Of a DNA stretch of 64,000 bases, positions 8,869 through 18,479 are shown one piece after another; the first letter of the stretch is position 1, and every line of letters starts with the position of its first letter. The translations under genes and the position numbers were made by a program. Origin of the DNA: Sipunculus nudus. Taxonomy: Eukaryota; Annelida; Sipuncula; Golfingiida; Sipunculidae. The notes under the pieces are model-generated. The model was not told the DNA's origin. It did not search any database and was given only the letters and a program-made list of their open reading frames with translations. Where the stretch lies: NCBI GenBank assembly GCA_026874595.1, contig CM049317.1, positions 38,288,401 through 38,352,400 on the forward strand. The letters are read 5' to 3'.

Positions 8869-10263
8869 GTGCTTAAAAACCTGGATGCCAAACCGTCACA
8901 CCTTACCGCACACCAACAACAAGACCTCAAGAACCTGCTGCGGAATTATGAACATTTGTTTAGTGACATTCCAGCGCGAACTGACATGTTGTGCCATGAC
9001 GTCGATGTTGGCGAGGCAAGCGCAGTCAAGCAGCATCCATATAGACTGAATCCAGGAAAGCAAAAGTATCTAAAGGATGAGATTCAATATTTGCTGGACA
9101 ATGATTTTATTGGACCTAGTAACAGTTACTGGAGTTCACCATGTATTCTTGTGCCAAAACCTGATGGAAGTTACCGTATGTGCACAGATTATCGAAAACT
9201 GAACTCTCTCACCAAGACTGACACGTTCCCGATTCCGAGGATCGATGATTATATTGATAGAGTCGGTAGCTCCAGATATGTCACCAAGCTTGACTTGCTA
9301 AAAGGATTTTGGCAAGTTCCGCTGACAGAACGAGCGAAAGAAGTGTCCGCATTTGTGACGCCGCAAGGACTGTACCAGTATAAAAATAATGCCGTTTGGC
9401 ATGAAGAACTCGCCAGCCACGTTCCAGCGCCTCATCCATATGGTTGTCAAGGACATTCAGGGCTGCGAGCCATATATTGATAACCTCATCGTGTACAGCG
9501 ACACCTGGGAGAAACATCTGCAGGTTCTTGGCGACCTCTTCGAAAGACTCAGTGAAGCACGTCTGACCATCAGCTTAGTAAAATCTGAGTTTTATCATGC
9601 ACAAATAACATTTTTGAGTCATATTGTAGGGCAGGTCCAGGTAAAACCTGTTGATGCTAAGATAAGTGCTATTTCTGCATTTCCTAGACCAGAAAACAAA
9701 AAAAGCAAATAATGCGTTTTCTTGGTATGGTTGGATACTACAGGAAGTTTTGTCCAAATGTTTCTACTGTAGCTGAACCTTTGACTAATTTGTTAAAGAA
9801 GAAACAAAAGTTTGTGTTGAATGTTTAGTGTGAAAATGCATTTCAGAATTTGAAAGCAATTCTGCAAAGTTCACCAGTTTTAGCAGCACAAGACTTTTCT
9901 GTACCTTATAAGTTAGCTGTGGTTGCTTTTGATGCTGCTGGTGCTGTGTTGTTGCAGGAAGGCAATGATGGCATAGATCATCTAATTTGTTATTTCTCAA
10001 GAAAGTTTAATGCTAACCAGAGAAACTACACCACTATTGAAAAAGAATGTTTTGCTTTGATTTTGGCATTGCAACATTTCGAAGTTTATATTACTTCATC
10101 AGTCAAGCCTATCATTGTCTTCAGTGATCACAATCCCCTCAGGTTCTTGAACAAGTTGAAGTGTAAACATCAAAGATTGTTGAGATGGAGTCTGTTCTTA
10201 CAGGATTACAACCTTGAAATCAAACACATTAAAGGGAAAGACAATGTACTTGCTGATTGCTGA
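8869..10263 (+). pseudogene. Reverse transcriptase plus RNase H remnant
   Basis: RT begins after integrase. 8869-9480 holds SSPCILVPKPDGSYRMC, DYRKLN and TKLDLLKGFWQVPL (motif A, first catalytic Asp). A frame change near 9385 leads into FGMKNSPATFQ (motif B). The YxDD box reads YIDN (9475-9486), so the last catalytic Asp is lost. Another frame change falls in the A-rich run at 9693-9710. Then come RFLGMVGYYRKF, a stop TAG at 9826-9828, and RNase H: AFDAAGAVLLQ, IEKECFAL, FSDHNPLRFL, HIKGKDNVLADC, ending at TGA 10261-10263, before the usual SR end. The original job was copying the element's RNA into DNA. No function is expected now. Confidence 0.9.
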
Positions 10264-10395
10264 TCGAGATGTTTATTAAATGTTGTAAACGAGATGTTAA
10301 TGTAATGTTGTAAATAAGATGGTTTTGAAATGTTATAATAATTTAGTGATTGTGATCGCAAAAAGACAGTTTTGAGAAAGTTTTCTGTTTTCTTA
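10264..10395 (+). other. 3' untranslated part of the element
   Basis: A short AT-rich stretch between RNase H and the polypurine tract. There is no frame of note and no env. Confidence 0.7.
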
Positions 10396-10407
10396 CAGGA
10401 GGGGGAG
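10396..10407 (+). other. Polypurine tract
   Basis: The purine run CAGGAGGGGGAG ends exactly at the TGTTAC start of the 3' LTR, the position and composition expected of a plus-strand primer. Confidence 0.85.
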
Positions 10408-11221
10408 TGTTACAGGTGCCCTTTTTATTGTGTGACACGGGCGTAACTCGTGTTGTACTCGTAACCCATGTATTGCGTTCTCAGTTTAATCCATACTGGT
10501 TGAACTCTCGTTGTCATGCTTAATTGGGGCTTTCGCGCCTGGCCGAGCCGTGGCGAGCTCACGTGTGGACCCTGATATGTTGAGACCCGGCATTCGTTTT
10601 TCTAGATGATTCCTGTAACGTGTGTTTACTGTGTGTTGTGTTGGATTCTTTAGACTGTTCGAGAAGTGGAAAATTCTGGGCTTGGGGTGAGAGGTTATAA
10701 ATAGGGGGCTGTGTTTTAAGCCGAGAGAGAATATTCCAGCGAACACAGACGTGTGGGATCTGTCCGATTATCCAGTAATTTCAGGTATTCTGCTATTACT
10801 AACTCTATATAATTTGGTGCTGCCTGCCTCAGGTTTACTTTTTGGATTGTTACAAGAGCTTTACATGGGACTGTTAATTTCCGGGAGAGTTTGTGTGGAC
10901 TTTTCATCCGGCATATACATTTAAAAGGACTAATCGTTGTGACAGTGGTGGTATCCAGGTACTGTGCACTTTGTTTATTTTACTATGTGATTGTATTGAT
11001 TTGCTGATTTACTGTGTCATTGTATTGATTTAGTGTATTGTAATGTTAGGGTTGTTTTAAGAATAAATTATGGTTATTTTTAAACAAAAAACCACTGACT
11101 TCTTTATTCATTTCCCTAGACATTTCACGCTGCCTAGTGTTAACAGAATCTGATTTTTTTTTTTTGACAAAATTTATGTTCATCATGCATACGTGATCTG
11201 TTGATATTAGGTTCCGTAACA
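10408..11221 (+). repeat. 3' LTR (fuller copy)
   Basis: An 814-bp LTR with TATAAATA at 10696-10703, AATAAA at 11062-11067 and the end GGTTCCGTAACA. It keeps the 124 bp lost from the 5' LTR. Apart from that and small indels the two LTRs are closely alike, with scattered substitutions, so the insertion is not very recent. Confidence 0.92.
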
Positions 11222-11951
11222 ATATATACAGAAGCGATGTTATGGAGGACAATTTCAATAACATTTTCAAACGGGGAACAAATCATTTCCCTAGTTTAGC
11301 CAATAAAATAAATATCATTTCACATTATAAACGAATTTCTGTATTAAATCAACAGAAATATGACGGTTACTGAAGTCAAAGAATGGGTCAGTTTCACGGT
11401 TCAAGATTGGCTTTAAGTCGGAATATGACGTGGTTTATTCATCATTGGTAATGTATTGCATAAAAATCAAGTGGAGTTGTAAATTCAGCTCATGATTTCA
11501 AACACGTTGTAATAATTATTGAGAAATTACAGTTCCATCATCATCTGATAAAAGGAAAATCAGCCCCTGTTTCGAACATTTTCGAATTCGCTTTTAACGA
11601 GCAGTCTTGTTAAGCTGAACTTTCAAGTTTAAAAGAGATAAATTGATAAAATATCTTTTTATCATGATTTGATCTTTCAACCACTTATAATTATGCTTTG
11701 TGATACTAAACCATCCTCAACGTATACTAGAAACAGACGTAACTTTTTTTAATCAACGGGATTTAAAAAAAATAAAAATTGCTCACATCAGGAGTTCCAA
11801 CGAACCATGTGGTAGAGTATACAAGTGGATTTGGAACAAAACTAACATGTATGGCGATCATCTCATAACATCTTCCATTGCCTTAAGTTAGTTTTCAGAA
11901 CAGCTGGCGCTTTGAATGTTTCAGGTTTTAATTCGAGTTTGTATTTTTCAG
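11222..11951 (+). other. Rest of the intron, with a duplicated acceptor
   Basis: Unique AT-rich sequence with nothing recognised until the 3' end. Two acceptors lie 27 bp apart: tttcag ending at 11924 and tttcag ending at 11951. The 27 bp between them start GTTTTAATTCGA, like the exon start GTTGTAATTGGA, and are open in frame. Confidence 0.7.
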
Positions 11952-12149
11952 GTTGTAATTGGAAACTTCGGACTTAGTCATGACCAGGAGCGCGTGCAGA
12001 TGGCGCTTTTTTCCATCCTTGCTTCCCCGCTTATGGTGTCTGCCGACTTCCGTCACATTCGCCCAGAATCTAAGCGCATTCTGTTAAACCCGGGAGTTAT
12101 TGCCATCAACCAGGACCCGCTCGGCGTTCAGGGCAAGAGGATTAAAAGG
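11952..12149 (+). CDS. GH27 alpha-galactosidase-like gene, exon equivalent to GLA exon 6
   Basis: A 198-bp exon of 66 codons in phase 0, identical in length and phase to human GLA exon 6; the donor gtaggt begins at 12150. It encodes VVIGNFGLSHDQERVQMAL, then SILASPLMVSADFRHI and AINQDPLGVQGKRI. These are the end of the (beta/alpha)8 barrel and the link to the C-terminal beta domain. Start choice: the acceptor at 11950-11951 places the exon exactly where GLA exon 6 begins. Using the acceptor at 11923-11924 would add nine in-frame residues and cannot be excluded. Confidence 0.95.
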
Positions 12150-12510
12150 GTAGGTTAATGGCAGTGCCAATAACCGTGTAAGTTCAAAGTCGATTAATAC
12201 AATGAAATGAGGTAATTGATATACAAATATATAAGTATTAAATGCTCATGGATGTAGTGGCCACGGAAAGTTAGGGCGTTGGGTGTATGGGACCTGCAAA
12301 TGTCCTTTGCAATGCGTTTAACAATATTACTCAATATATACAAGCTATATATAGGAGAAATACATAATGATCAGTTGATTTTTCTTCACTCTGCGTAATT
12401 TTTGCCACAATGTTAGCGCGCGTTGCACTGATTGTGTTGATCCAATGTGAGCTAAATTATTATACACAAACACACAATTTGGTATCCCCGAGCAGACACT
12501 TAGAGTATTG
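12150..12510 (+). other. Intron, first part
   Basis: Unremarkable AT-rich intron sequence between the donor and a minisatellite. Confidence 0.7.
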
Positions 12511-13395
12511 TATTGTCCCTGACCGTCATTGCAGTGTCCCTGGCCGTCATTTTAGTGTCTCTGACCGTCGTTGTGTCCCTGACCGTCGTTGTAGTTGCCC
12601 CCTAACCGTCAATGTAGTTGCCCTAGGCATCATTGTAGTGTCCCTGGCCGTCATTGTATCGTCCCTGACCGTCATTGTAGTTGCCCTGGCCGTCATTGCA
12701 GTGTCCCTGGCCGTCATTGCAGTGTCCCTATCCGTCACTGTAGTGTCCCTGACCGTCATTGTAGTTGCCCCGGCCGTTATTGTAGTTGCCCTGGCCGTAA
12801 ATGAACTTGCCCTGGCCGTCCTTGTTGTTGCCCTGGCCGTCATTGCAGGGTCCACGACCGTCATTGTAGTTGCCCTGACCGTCATTGCAGTGTCCCTGAC
12901 CGTCATTGTAGTGTCCCTGACCGTCATTGTAATTGCCCTGACCGTCATTGTAATTGCCCTGACCGTCCTCGTAGTTGCCCTGACCGTCATTGTAGTTGCA
13001 CTGCTGACACAGTAGTTGCCCTTACCGTCATTGTAGTTTCTCTTAGAGTCATTGTAGTTTCTCTTAGAGTCATTGTGATATGCCTGATCGTATCTGTTAT
13101 ATAACTGACCGTCATTGCAGTGTCCCTGACCGTCATCGCAGTGTCCCTGACCGTCATTGTAGTTGCCCTGACCGTCACTGCAGTTTCTCTTAGAGTCACT
13201 AGTTTCTCTTAAAGTCAATGTAGTTCCTCTTAGAGTCACTGTAGTTTCTTTTAGAGTTATTGTGATATCCCTGACCGTAATTTAAATATAACTGACCGTC
13301 ATTGTAGTTGCCCTGCCTCTCATTGTAATATCCCTGGCTGTCATTGTAATTGTCTGACCTTCATTGTATTTGCCCTGGCCGTCATTTTCGGTCAT
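12511..13395. repeat. 21-bp minisatellite in the intron
   Basis: About 40 degenerate units of the type TGTCCCTGACCGTCATTGTA / TTGCCCTGGCCGTCATTGTA repeat every 21 bp, with a few units reading TTTCTCTTAGAGTCATTGTA. Because 21 is a multiple of three, long open frames appear on both strands (12410-13015 on +, 12547-13239 on -). They encode only seven-residue repeats such as VIVVSLT or MTVRATT. I treat these as artefacts. Confidence 0.93.
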
Positions 13396-13570
13396 TAAAT
13401 TATCATATAACATAATTGCCAATGAAAAAAAAAATATAGATTTTACATAAAATGAGACAAAATCATGATATGAAAACATTATTTCTATTTTTTTACACCC
13501 CCAAAAAAACATGAGGTTATGTGTTTGTTCAAAATCTTTTTGCACATATATGAGCACTGTCCACTCGGCA
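13396..13570 (+). other. Intron sequence between minisatellite and MITE
   Basis: AT-rich, no feature seen. Confidence 0.6.
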
Positions 13571-13806
13571 GTGACGTAACAGTGGCAAATCCGGGGGGAG
13601 GGGGTCAAGAGGGTCCTGCCCCCCCCCCCCCCCCTTTGGAGCCAAAACACCTTTTTTTTAGGGTTTCAAACCAAATTTTGCGACGCTGACCCCTTCCTTC
13701 CCGGACCAGAGCAATTTTTATTTAGAATTTTATTTCAGCCTCGCTGGGCGTGACCCCTCCCCCCCCCCCCCTCCTTTCCGAAATCCTGGATCCGCCCCTG
13801 CGTCAC
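13571..13806. mobile_element. Probable hAT-like MITE with imperfect terminal inverted repeats
   Basis: The left end reads GTGACGTAACAGTGGCAAAT. The reverse complement of the right end reads GTGACGCAGGGGCGGATCCA. The CAGTGGCAAATCCGGG and CAGGGGCGGATCCAGG cores agree at 12 of 16 positions. CAGGGGCGGATCC-type ends are common in non-autonomous hAT elements of animals. Inside are C-runs at 13619-13634 and 13759-13771 and no coding frame. A clean 8-bp target duplication is not visible, so the class is uncertain. Confidence 0.45.
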
Positions 13807-14037
13807 AACTTGGAAAATCCTGTGTAACTTCATATTCTAGATGTAATCAAAAGTTTAGTATTTTTGACTCTGTCAATCCCAAATTTTCAGAGGTTTAAGT
13901 CAATTCTAAATTTTGCCTTTGACGTCACACTTTTCACCAGCCATTCAAATCAGGGTCCACGTGCTATTACGTTTATCTAACCTTCAGTTACCTTGGCCTT
14001 AGCCTGACCGTAATCGTTGAGTCTTCCATTTCTACAG
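13807..14037 (+). other. Intron, last part
   Basis: Ends with a pyrimidine-rich stretch and acceptor tctacag. Nothing else is seen. Confidence 0.7.
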
Positions 14038-14295
14038 GTGGAGCACCTTTCCATTTGGACCAAGCCCGTGATGCCCCGGGGGAGCGTGGCTGTGGTGTTC
14101 CTGTATACGTACGGATTTGGGTATCCCATCAAAGTCAGCATCAAACTGACGGACCTGGGATTAACTAATCCTAATGGATACCGCATCACAGAAGTCTTTG
14201 AGCACGAACATCTCGGAATATACAAACCAAACGATCAATTTGTGTGTAGAGTTAACCCAACAGGGGTATATTTAATAAGGGCAACAGTACTGTAG
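14038..14295 (+). CDS. GH27 alpha-galactosidase-like gene, last exon
   Basis: A terminal exon of 85 codons plus TAG (14293-14295), entered in phase 0 like GLA exon 7. It encodes the C-terminal antiparallel beta domain: VEHLSIWTKPVMPRGSVAVV (family form EVWERPLS...AVA), then FLYTYGFGYPIKVSIKLTDL, and near the end CRVNPTGVYLIRATVL, which matches the family's I-NPTG/NPSG-V motif close to the C-terminus. The five visible exons sum to 888 bp including the stop, with all phases matching. That supports a working gene rather than a pseudogene, although the 5' part is not seen. Confidence 0.93.
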   Translation: MEHLSIWTKPVMPRGSVAVVFLYTYGFGYPIKVSIKLTDLGLTNPNGYRITEVFEHEHLGIYKPNDQFVCRVNPTGVYLIRATVL

Positions 14296-14346
14296 TGAAT
14301 ATAAATTATTACGCTGACTCGGATTATGTACCTGTGATATTCTTTG

Positions 14347-14348
<2 letters not shown>

Positions 14349-14441
<93 letters not shown>
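14349..14441. repeat. (AT)n microsatellite in the 3' UTR
   Basis: About 93 bp of AT repeat with one phase slip (TATAATATA near 14400), starting 53 bp after the stop codon. If transcribed it would form a long AU stem in the 3' UTR. Confidence 0.95.
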
Positions 14442-14445
<4 letters not shown>

Positions 14446-15252
14446 TCGCCAAAAATGAAAAACTATTTTGCTTTTGGATATTATTTATAAACTTAGGTAC
14501 ATCGTAGCTATAGAGGACGTGTCTTGCTAAGTAAAGAAGGTATTTTGTATGAATAATTATCGGAATATTTGGTGTCCATCTATAGTGTACCTGTCAAGAC
14601 GGGTCACATCATGTAGTCTTTATCGTTAATCTATTTATACTAATCTTCATGCTGTCCAGCAGCAGGGCCACGTTAACCGAGTGAAGTGTAACTGACAGTG
14701 GCTAGACACCCCGGTGACCATGGTAACAACAAACCAAAGTTTATGAATTGCGTTCATGTGTGTTAATTGTGTTCAAATAAAAACAATTATTTGTTTTGAA
14801 TTTTTATTTTTGCAGTCTGTGTCTCAAATCGTATTGAATTGAGCCAGTGTCTCGCTATACGGTTAATCAACAACTGTCCCTCCGATTATGACCACGGTTA
14901 TTGAAAATAAAAACGCAAATGCCGCCATTAAAACATGATCTGATACACTACAATAGCATAAAGGTACTGATTTATCCTGTGGAACCTCGACTAGGGACAG
15001 TCCTATATGCGTGAATGCTATTAATGTTAAACTCCAGGAATAATCTTTCATAAAAATTAAACAAAATCTGAAACACTTAACCAGCACAGAAATCAGAAGT
15101 AAGACTGACTACACCTGATGCAAGTATACTACCTGGTTTTAAACTTGACCCTGTCACTCCCACACAACCTTCAATAACGTATGCATGAACGGATAGGTAT
15201 CCTGAGATCCACGTCCACATTTATAATGTGTTATCGTTTTCAATGCTGATTG
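14442..15252 (+). other. 3' flank of the gene: UTR and spacer up to the satellite
   Basis: Holds a likely polyadenylation signal (14776-14781). No gene was recognised. A 74-codon minus-strand frame at 14863-15087 has hydrophobic stretches but no family signature. Confidence 0.6.
14776..14781 (+). terminator. Candidate polyadenylation signal of the GH27 gene
   Basis: AATAAA in GTTCAAATAAAAACAATT, about 480 bp after the stop codon, followed by a T-rich stretch and TGTGTC. It is the best canonical signal between the stop and the satellite. Confidence 0.5.
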
Positions 15253-18200
15253 CCATTTATCACCCCAAAAAATCTAGGATACTGCTCCTGTCAGTCCAAA
15301 ATATATGGTCCATCGTTCATATCAAATCTAGGACACCATTCCCGCCAGTCAAACAGATATCATCCATCGTTCGCATCAAATCTAGGATACTGCTCCTGTC
15401 AGTCCAACAAATCTTCCATCGTTCATATCAAATCTAGGATACTAATCCTGTCAGTCCAACAAATCTTCCATCGTTCATATCAAATCTAGGATACTAATCC
15501 TGTCAGTCCAACAAATCTTCCATCGTTCATATCAAATCTAGGATACTGATCCTGTCAGTCCAACAAATCTTCCATCGTTTATATCAAATCTAACATACTG
15601 CTCCTGTCAGTCCAAAATATATGGTCCATCGTTCATATCAAATCTAGGATACTGCTCCTGTCAGTCTAACAGATTTCATCCATCGTTCATATCAAGTCTA
15701 GGATATTGCTCCTGTCAGTCTTATAGATATCATCTATCGGTCATATCAAATCTAGGATACTGCTCCTGTCAGTCCAACAAATCTTCCATCGTTTATATCA
15801 AATCTAACATACTGCTCCTGTCAGTCCAAAATATATCGTCCATCGTTCATATCAAATCTAGGACACCATTCCCGCCAGTCAAACAGATATCATCCATCGT
15901 TCATATCAAGTCTAGGATACTGATCCTGTCAGTCCAACAAATCTTCCATCGTTTATATCAAATCAAACATACTGCTCCTGTCATCAAAAATATATGGTCC
16001 ATCGTTCATATCAAATCTAGGATACTGCTCCTGTGTGTCTAACAGATTTCATCTTATCGTTCATATCAAGTCTAGGATATTGCTCCTGTCAGTCTTATAG
16101 ATATCATTTATCGGTCATATCAAATCCAGGATACTGCTCCTGTCAGTCCAAAATATATGGTCCATCGTTCATATCAAATCTAGGATACTGATCCTGTCAG
16201 TCCAACAAATCTTCCATCGTTTATATCAAATCTAACATACTGTTCCTGTCAGTCCAAAATATATGGTCCATCTTTCATATCAAATCTAGGACACCATTCC
16301 CGCCAGTCAAACAGATATCATCCATCGTTCATATCAAGTCCAGGATACTGATCCTGTCAGTCCAACAAATCTTCCATCGTTTATATCAAATCTAACATAC
16401 TGCTCCTGTCAGTCTAAAATATATGGTCCATCGTTCATATCAAATCTAGGATACTGCTCCTGTCAGTCTAACAGATTTCATCTTATCGTTCATATCAAGT
16501 CTAGGATATTGCTCCTGTCAGTCTTATAGATATCATTTATCGGTCATATCAAATCTAGGATACTGCTCCTGTCAGTCCAAAATATATGGTCCATCGTTCA
16601 CATCAAATCTAGGATACTAATCCTGTCAGTCCAACAAATCTTCCTTCGTTTATATCAAATCTAACATACTGCTCCTGTCAGTCCAAAATATATGGTCCAT
16701 CGTTCATATCAAGTCAAGGATACTGCTCCTGTCAGTCCAACAAATCTTCCATCGTTTACATCAAATCTAGCAAACTGCTCCTGTCAGTCCAAAACATATG
16801 GTCCATCGTTCATATCAAATCTAGGATACTGATCCTTTCAGTCCAACAAATCTTCCATCGTTTATATCAAATCTAGGATACTGCTCCTGTCAGTCCAAAA
16901 TATATGGTCCATCGTTCATATCAAATCTAGGATACTGATCCTGTCAGTCCAGCAAATCTTCTATCGTTTATATCAAATCTAACATACTGCTCCTGTCAGT
17001 CCAAAATATATGGTCCATCGTTCATATCAAGTCTAGGATACTGCTCCTGTCAGTATAACAGATTTCCTCCATCGTTCATATCAAATCTAGGATACTGATC
17101 CTGTCAGTCCAAAATATATGCTCCATCGTTCATATCAAATCTAGGATACTGATCCTGTCAGTCCAACAAATCTTCCATCGTTTATATCAAATCTAACATA
17201 CTGCTCCTGTCAGTCCAAAATATATGGTCCATCGTTCATATCAAATCTAGGATACTGATCCTGTCAGTCCAACAAATCTTCCATCGTTTATATCAAATCT
17301 AACATACTGCTCCTGTCAGTCCAAGATATATGGTCCATCGTTCATATCAAATCTAGGATACTGCTCCTGTCAGTCTAACAGATTTCCTCCATCGTTCATA
17401 TCAAATCTAGGACACTGTTCCCGCCAGTCAAACAGATATCGTCCATCCTTCATATCAAATCTAGGATACTGCTCCTATCAGTCCAACAAATCTTCCATCG
17501 TTTATATAAAATCTAACATACTGCTCCTGTCAGTCCAAAATATATGGTCCATCATTAATATCAAGTCTAGGATACTGCTCCTGTCAGTCCAAAATATATG
17601 GTCCATCGTTCATATAAAATCTAGGATAATGATCCTGTCAGTCCAACAAATCTTCCATCGTTTATATCAAATCTAACATACTGCTCCTGTCAGTCCAAAA
17701 TATATCATCCATCGTTCATATCAAGTCTAGGATACTGATCCTGTCAATTCAAAATATCTGGTCCATCGTTAATATCAAGTCTAGAATAATGCTCCTGTCA
17801 GTCCAAAATATATGGTCCATCGTTAATATCAAGTCTAGGATACTGCTCCTGTCAGTCCAAAATATATGGTCCATCGTTAATATCAAGTCTAGGATACTGC
17901 TCCTGTCAGTCAAACAAATCTTCCATCGTTTATACCAAATCTAACATACTGCTCCTGTCAGTCCAAAATATATGGTCCATCGTTCATATCAAGTCTAGGA
18001 TACTGCTCCTGTCAGTCCAAAATATATGGTCCATCGTTAATATCAAGTCTAGGATACTGCTCCTGTCAGTCTAACAGATTTCCTCCATCGTTCATATCAA
18101 GTCTAGGATACTGATCCTGTCAGTCCAAAATATATGGTCCATCGTTAATATCAAGTCTAGGATACTGCTCCTGTCAGTCAAACAAATCTTCCATCGTTTA

Positions 18201-18479
18201 TACCAAATCTAACATACTGCTCCTGTCAGTCCAAAATATATGGTCCATCGTTCATATCAAGTCTAGGATACTGCTCCTGTCAGTCCAAAATATATGGTCC
18301 ATCGTTAATATCAAGTCTAGGATACTGCTCCTGTCAGTCTAACAGATTTCCTCCATCGTTCATATCAAGTCTAGGATACTGATCCTGTCAGTCCAAAATA
18401 TATGGTCCATCGTTAATATCAAGTCTAGGATACTGATCCTGTCAGGCCAACAAATCTTCCATCTTTTATATCAAATCTA
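15253..18479. repeat. Satellite, gene-proximal section
   Basis: First section of the array. It opens with a degenerate monomer (CCATTTATCACCCC at 15253), then holds GGACACCATTCCCGCCAG monomers near 15333, 15862 and 16292. Its order resembles the part near 20.3-21.4 kb, suggesting a truncated and rearranged copy of the large repeat. A five-monomer 268-bp tandem duplication is seen at about 17.9-18.4 kb (TTTATACCAAATC units near 17930 and 18198). Confidence 0.8.

Larger units (their letters stand above)
4555..11221 (+). mobile_element. Ty3/gypsy LTR retrotransposon, Gmr1-like (integrase before RT), decayed
   Basis: A 6,667-bp element bounded by two related LTRs, with a tRNA-Pro-like primer-binding site, gag, protease, integrase, reverse transcriptase plus RNase H, and a polypurine tract. 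The pol order PR-INT-RT-RH is unlike ordinary Ty3/gypsy (PR-RT-RH-INT) and is the trait of the Gmr1-like group described by Goodwin and Poulter. The reading frame is broken many times, so it cannot be active by itself. No env-like frame is seen. It lies in an intron of the GH27 gene in the same orientation, so its LTR polyadenylation signals (5073, 11062) could cut transcripts short. ATAT flanks both ends, consistent with a 4-bp target duplication. Confidence 0.95.

Noticed and set aside
4555-11221. Endogenous retrovirus with env
   Set aside because: Only about 130 bp of AT-rich sequence lies between RNase H and the polypurine tract. No envelope frame exists, and the domain order is that of a Gmr1-like retrotransposon.
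12410-13015. 201-codon plus-strand frame of Val/Ile/Ala repeats
   Set aside because: It is a translation of the 21-bp minisatellite inside an intron. Seven-residue periodicity follows directly from the DNA period, and there is no other coding signal.
12547-13239. 230-codon minus-strand Thr-rich frame
   Set aside because: Reverse strand of the same minisatellite; no domain, no promoter, and the same period.
13563-13814. 8-bp target duplication for the MITE
   Set aside because: The flanks TGACGTAA and CGTCACAA match at only four of eight positions, so I do not claim one.
230-14295. Calling the gene NAGA by name
   Set aside because: Several stretches resemble NAGA, but the recognition loop has Glu as in alpha-galactosidase A. 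Without the 5' exons and a tree, no symbol is justified.
14863-15087. 74-codon minus-strand frame with hydrophobic stretches
   Set aside because: No recognisable family, no splice or promoter context, and a length that occurs by chance in AT-rich DNA.
15228-15489. Small plus-strand frames at the start of the array
   Set aside because: Translations of 54-bp satellite monomers (18 codons), closed as soon as the frame shifts. The frame at 41069-41347 is the same kind of artefact.
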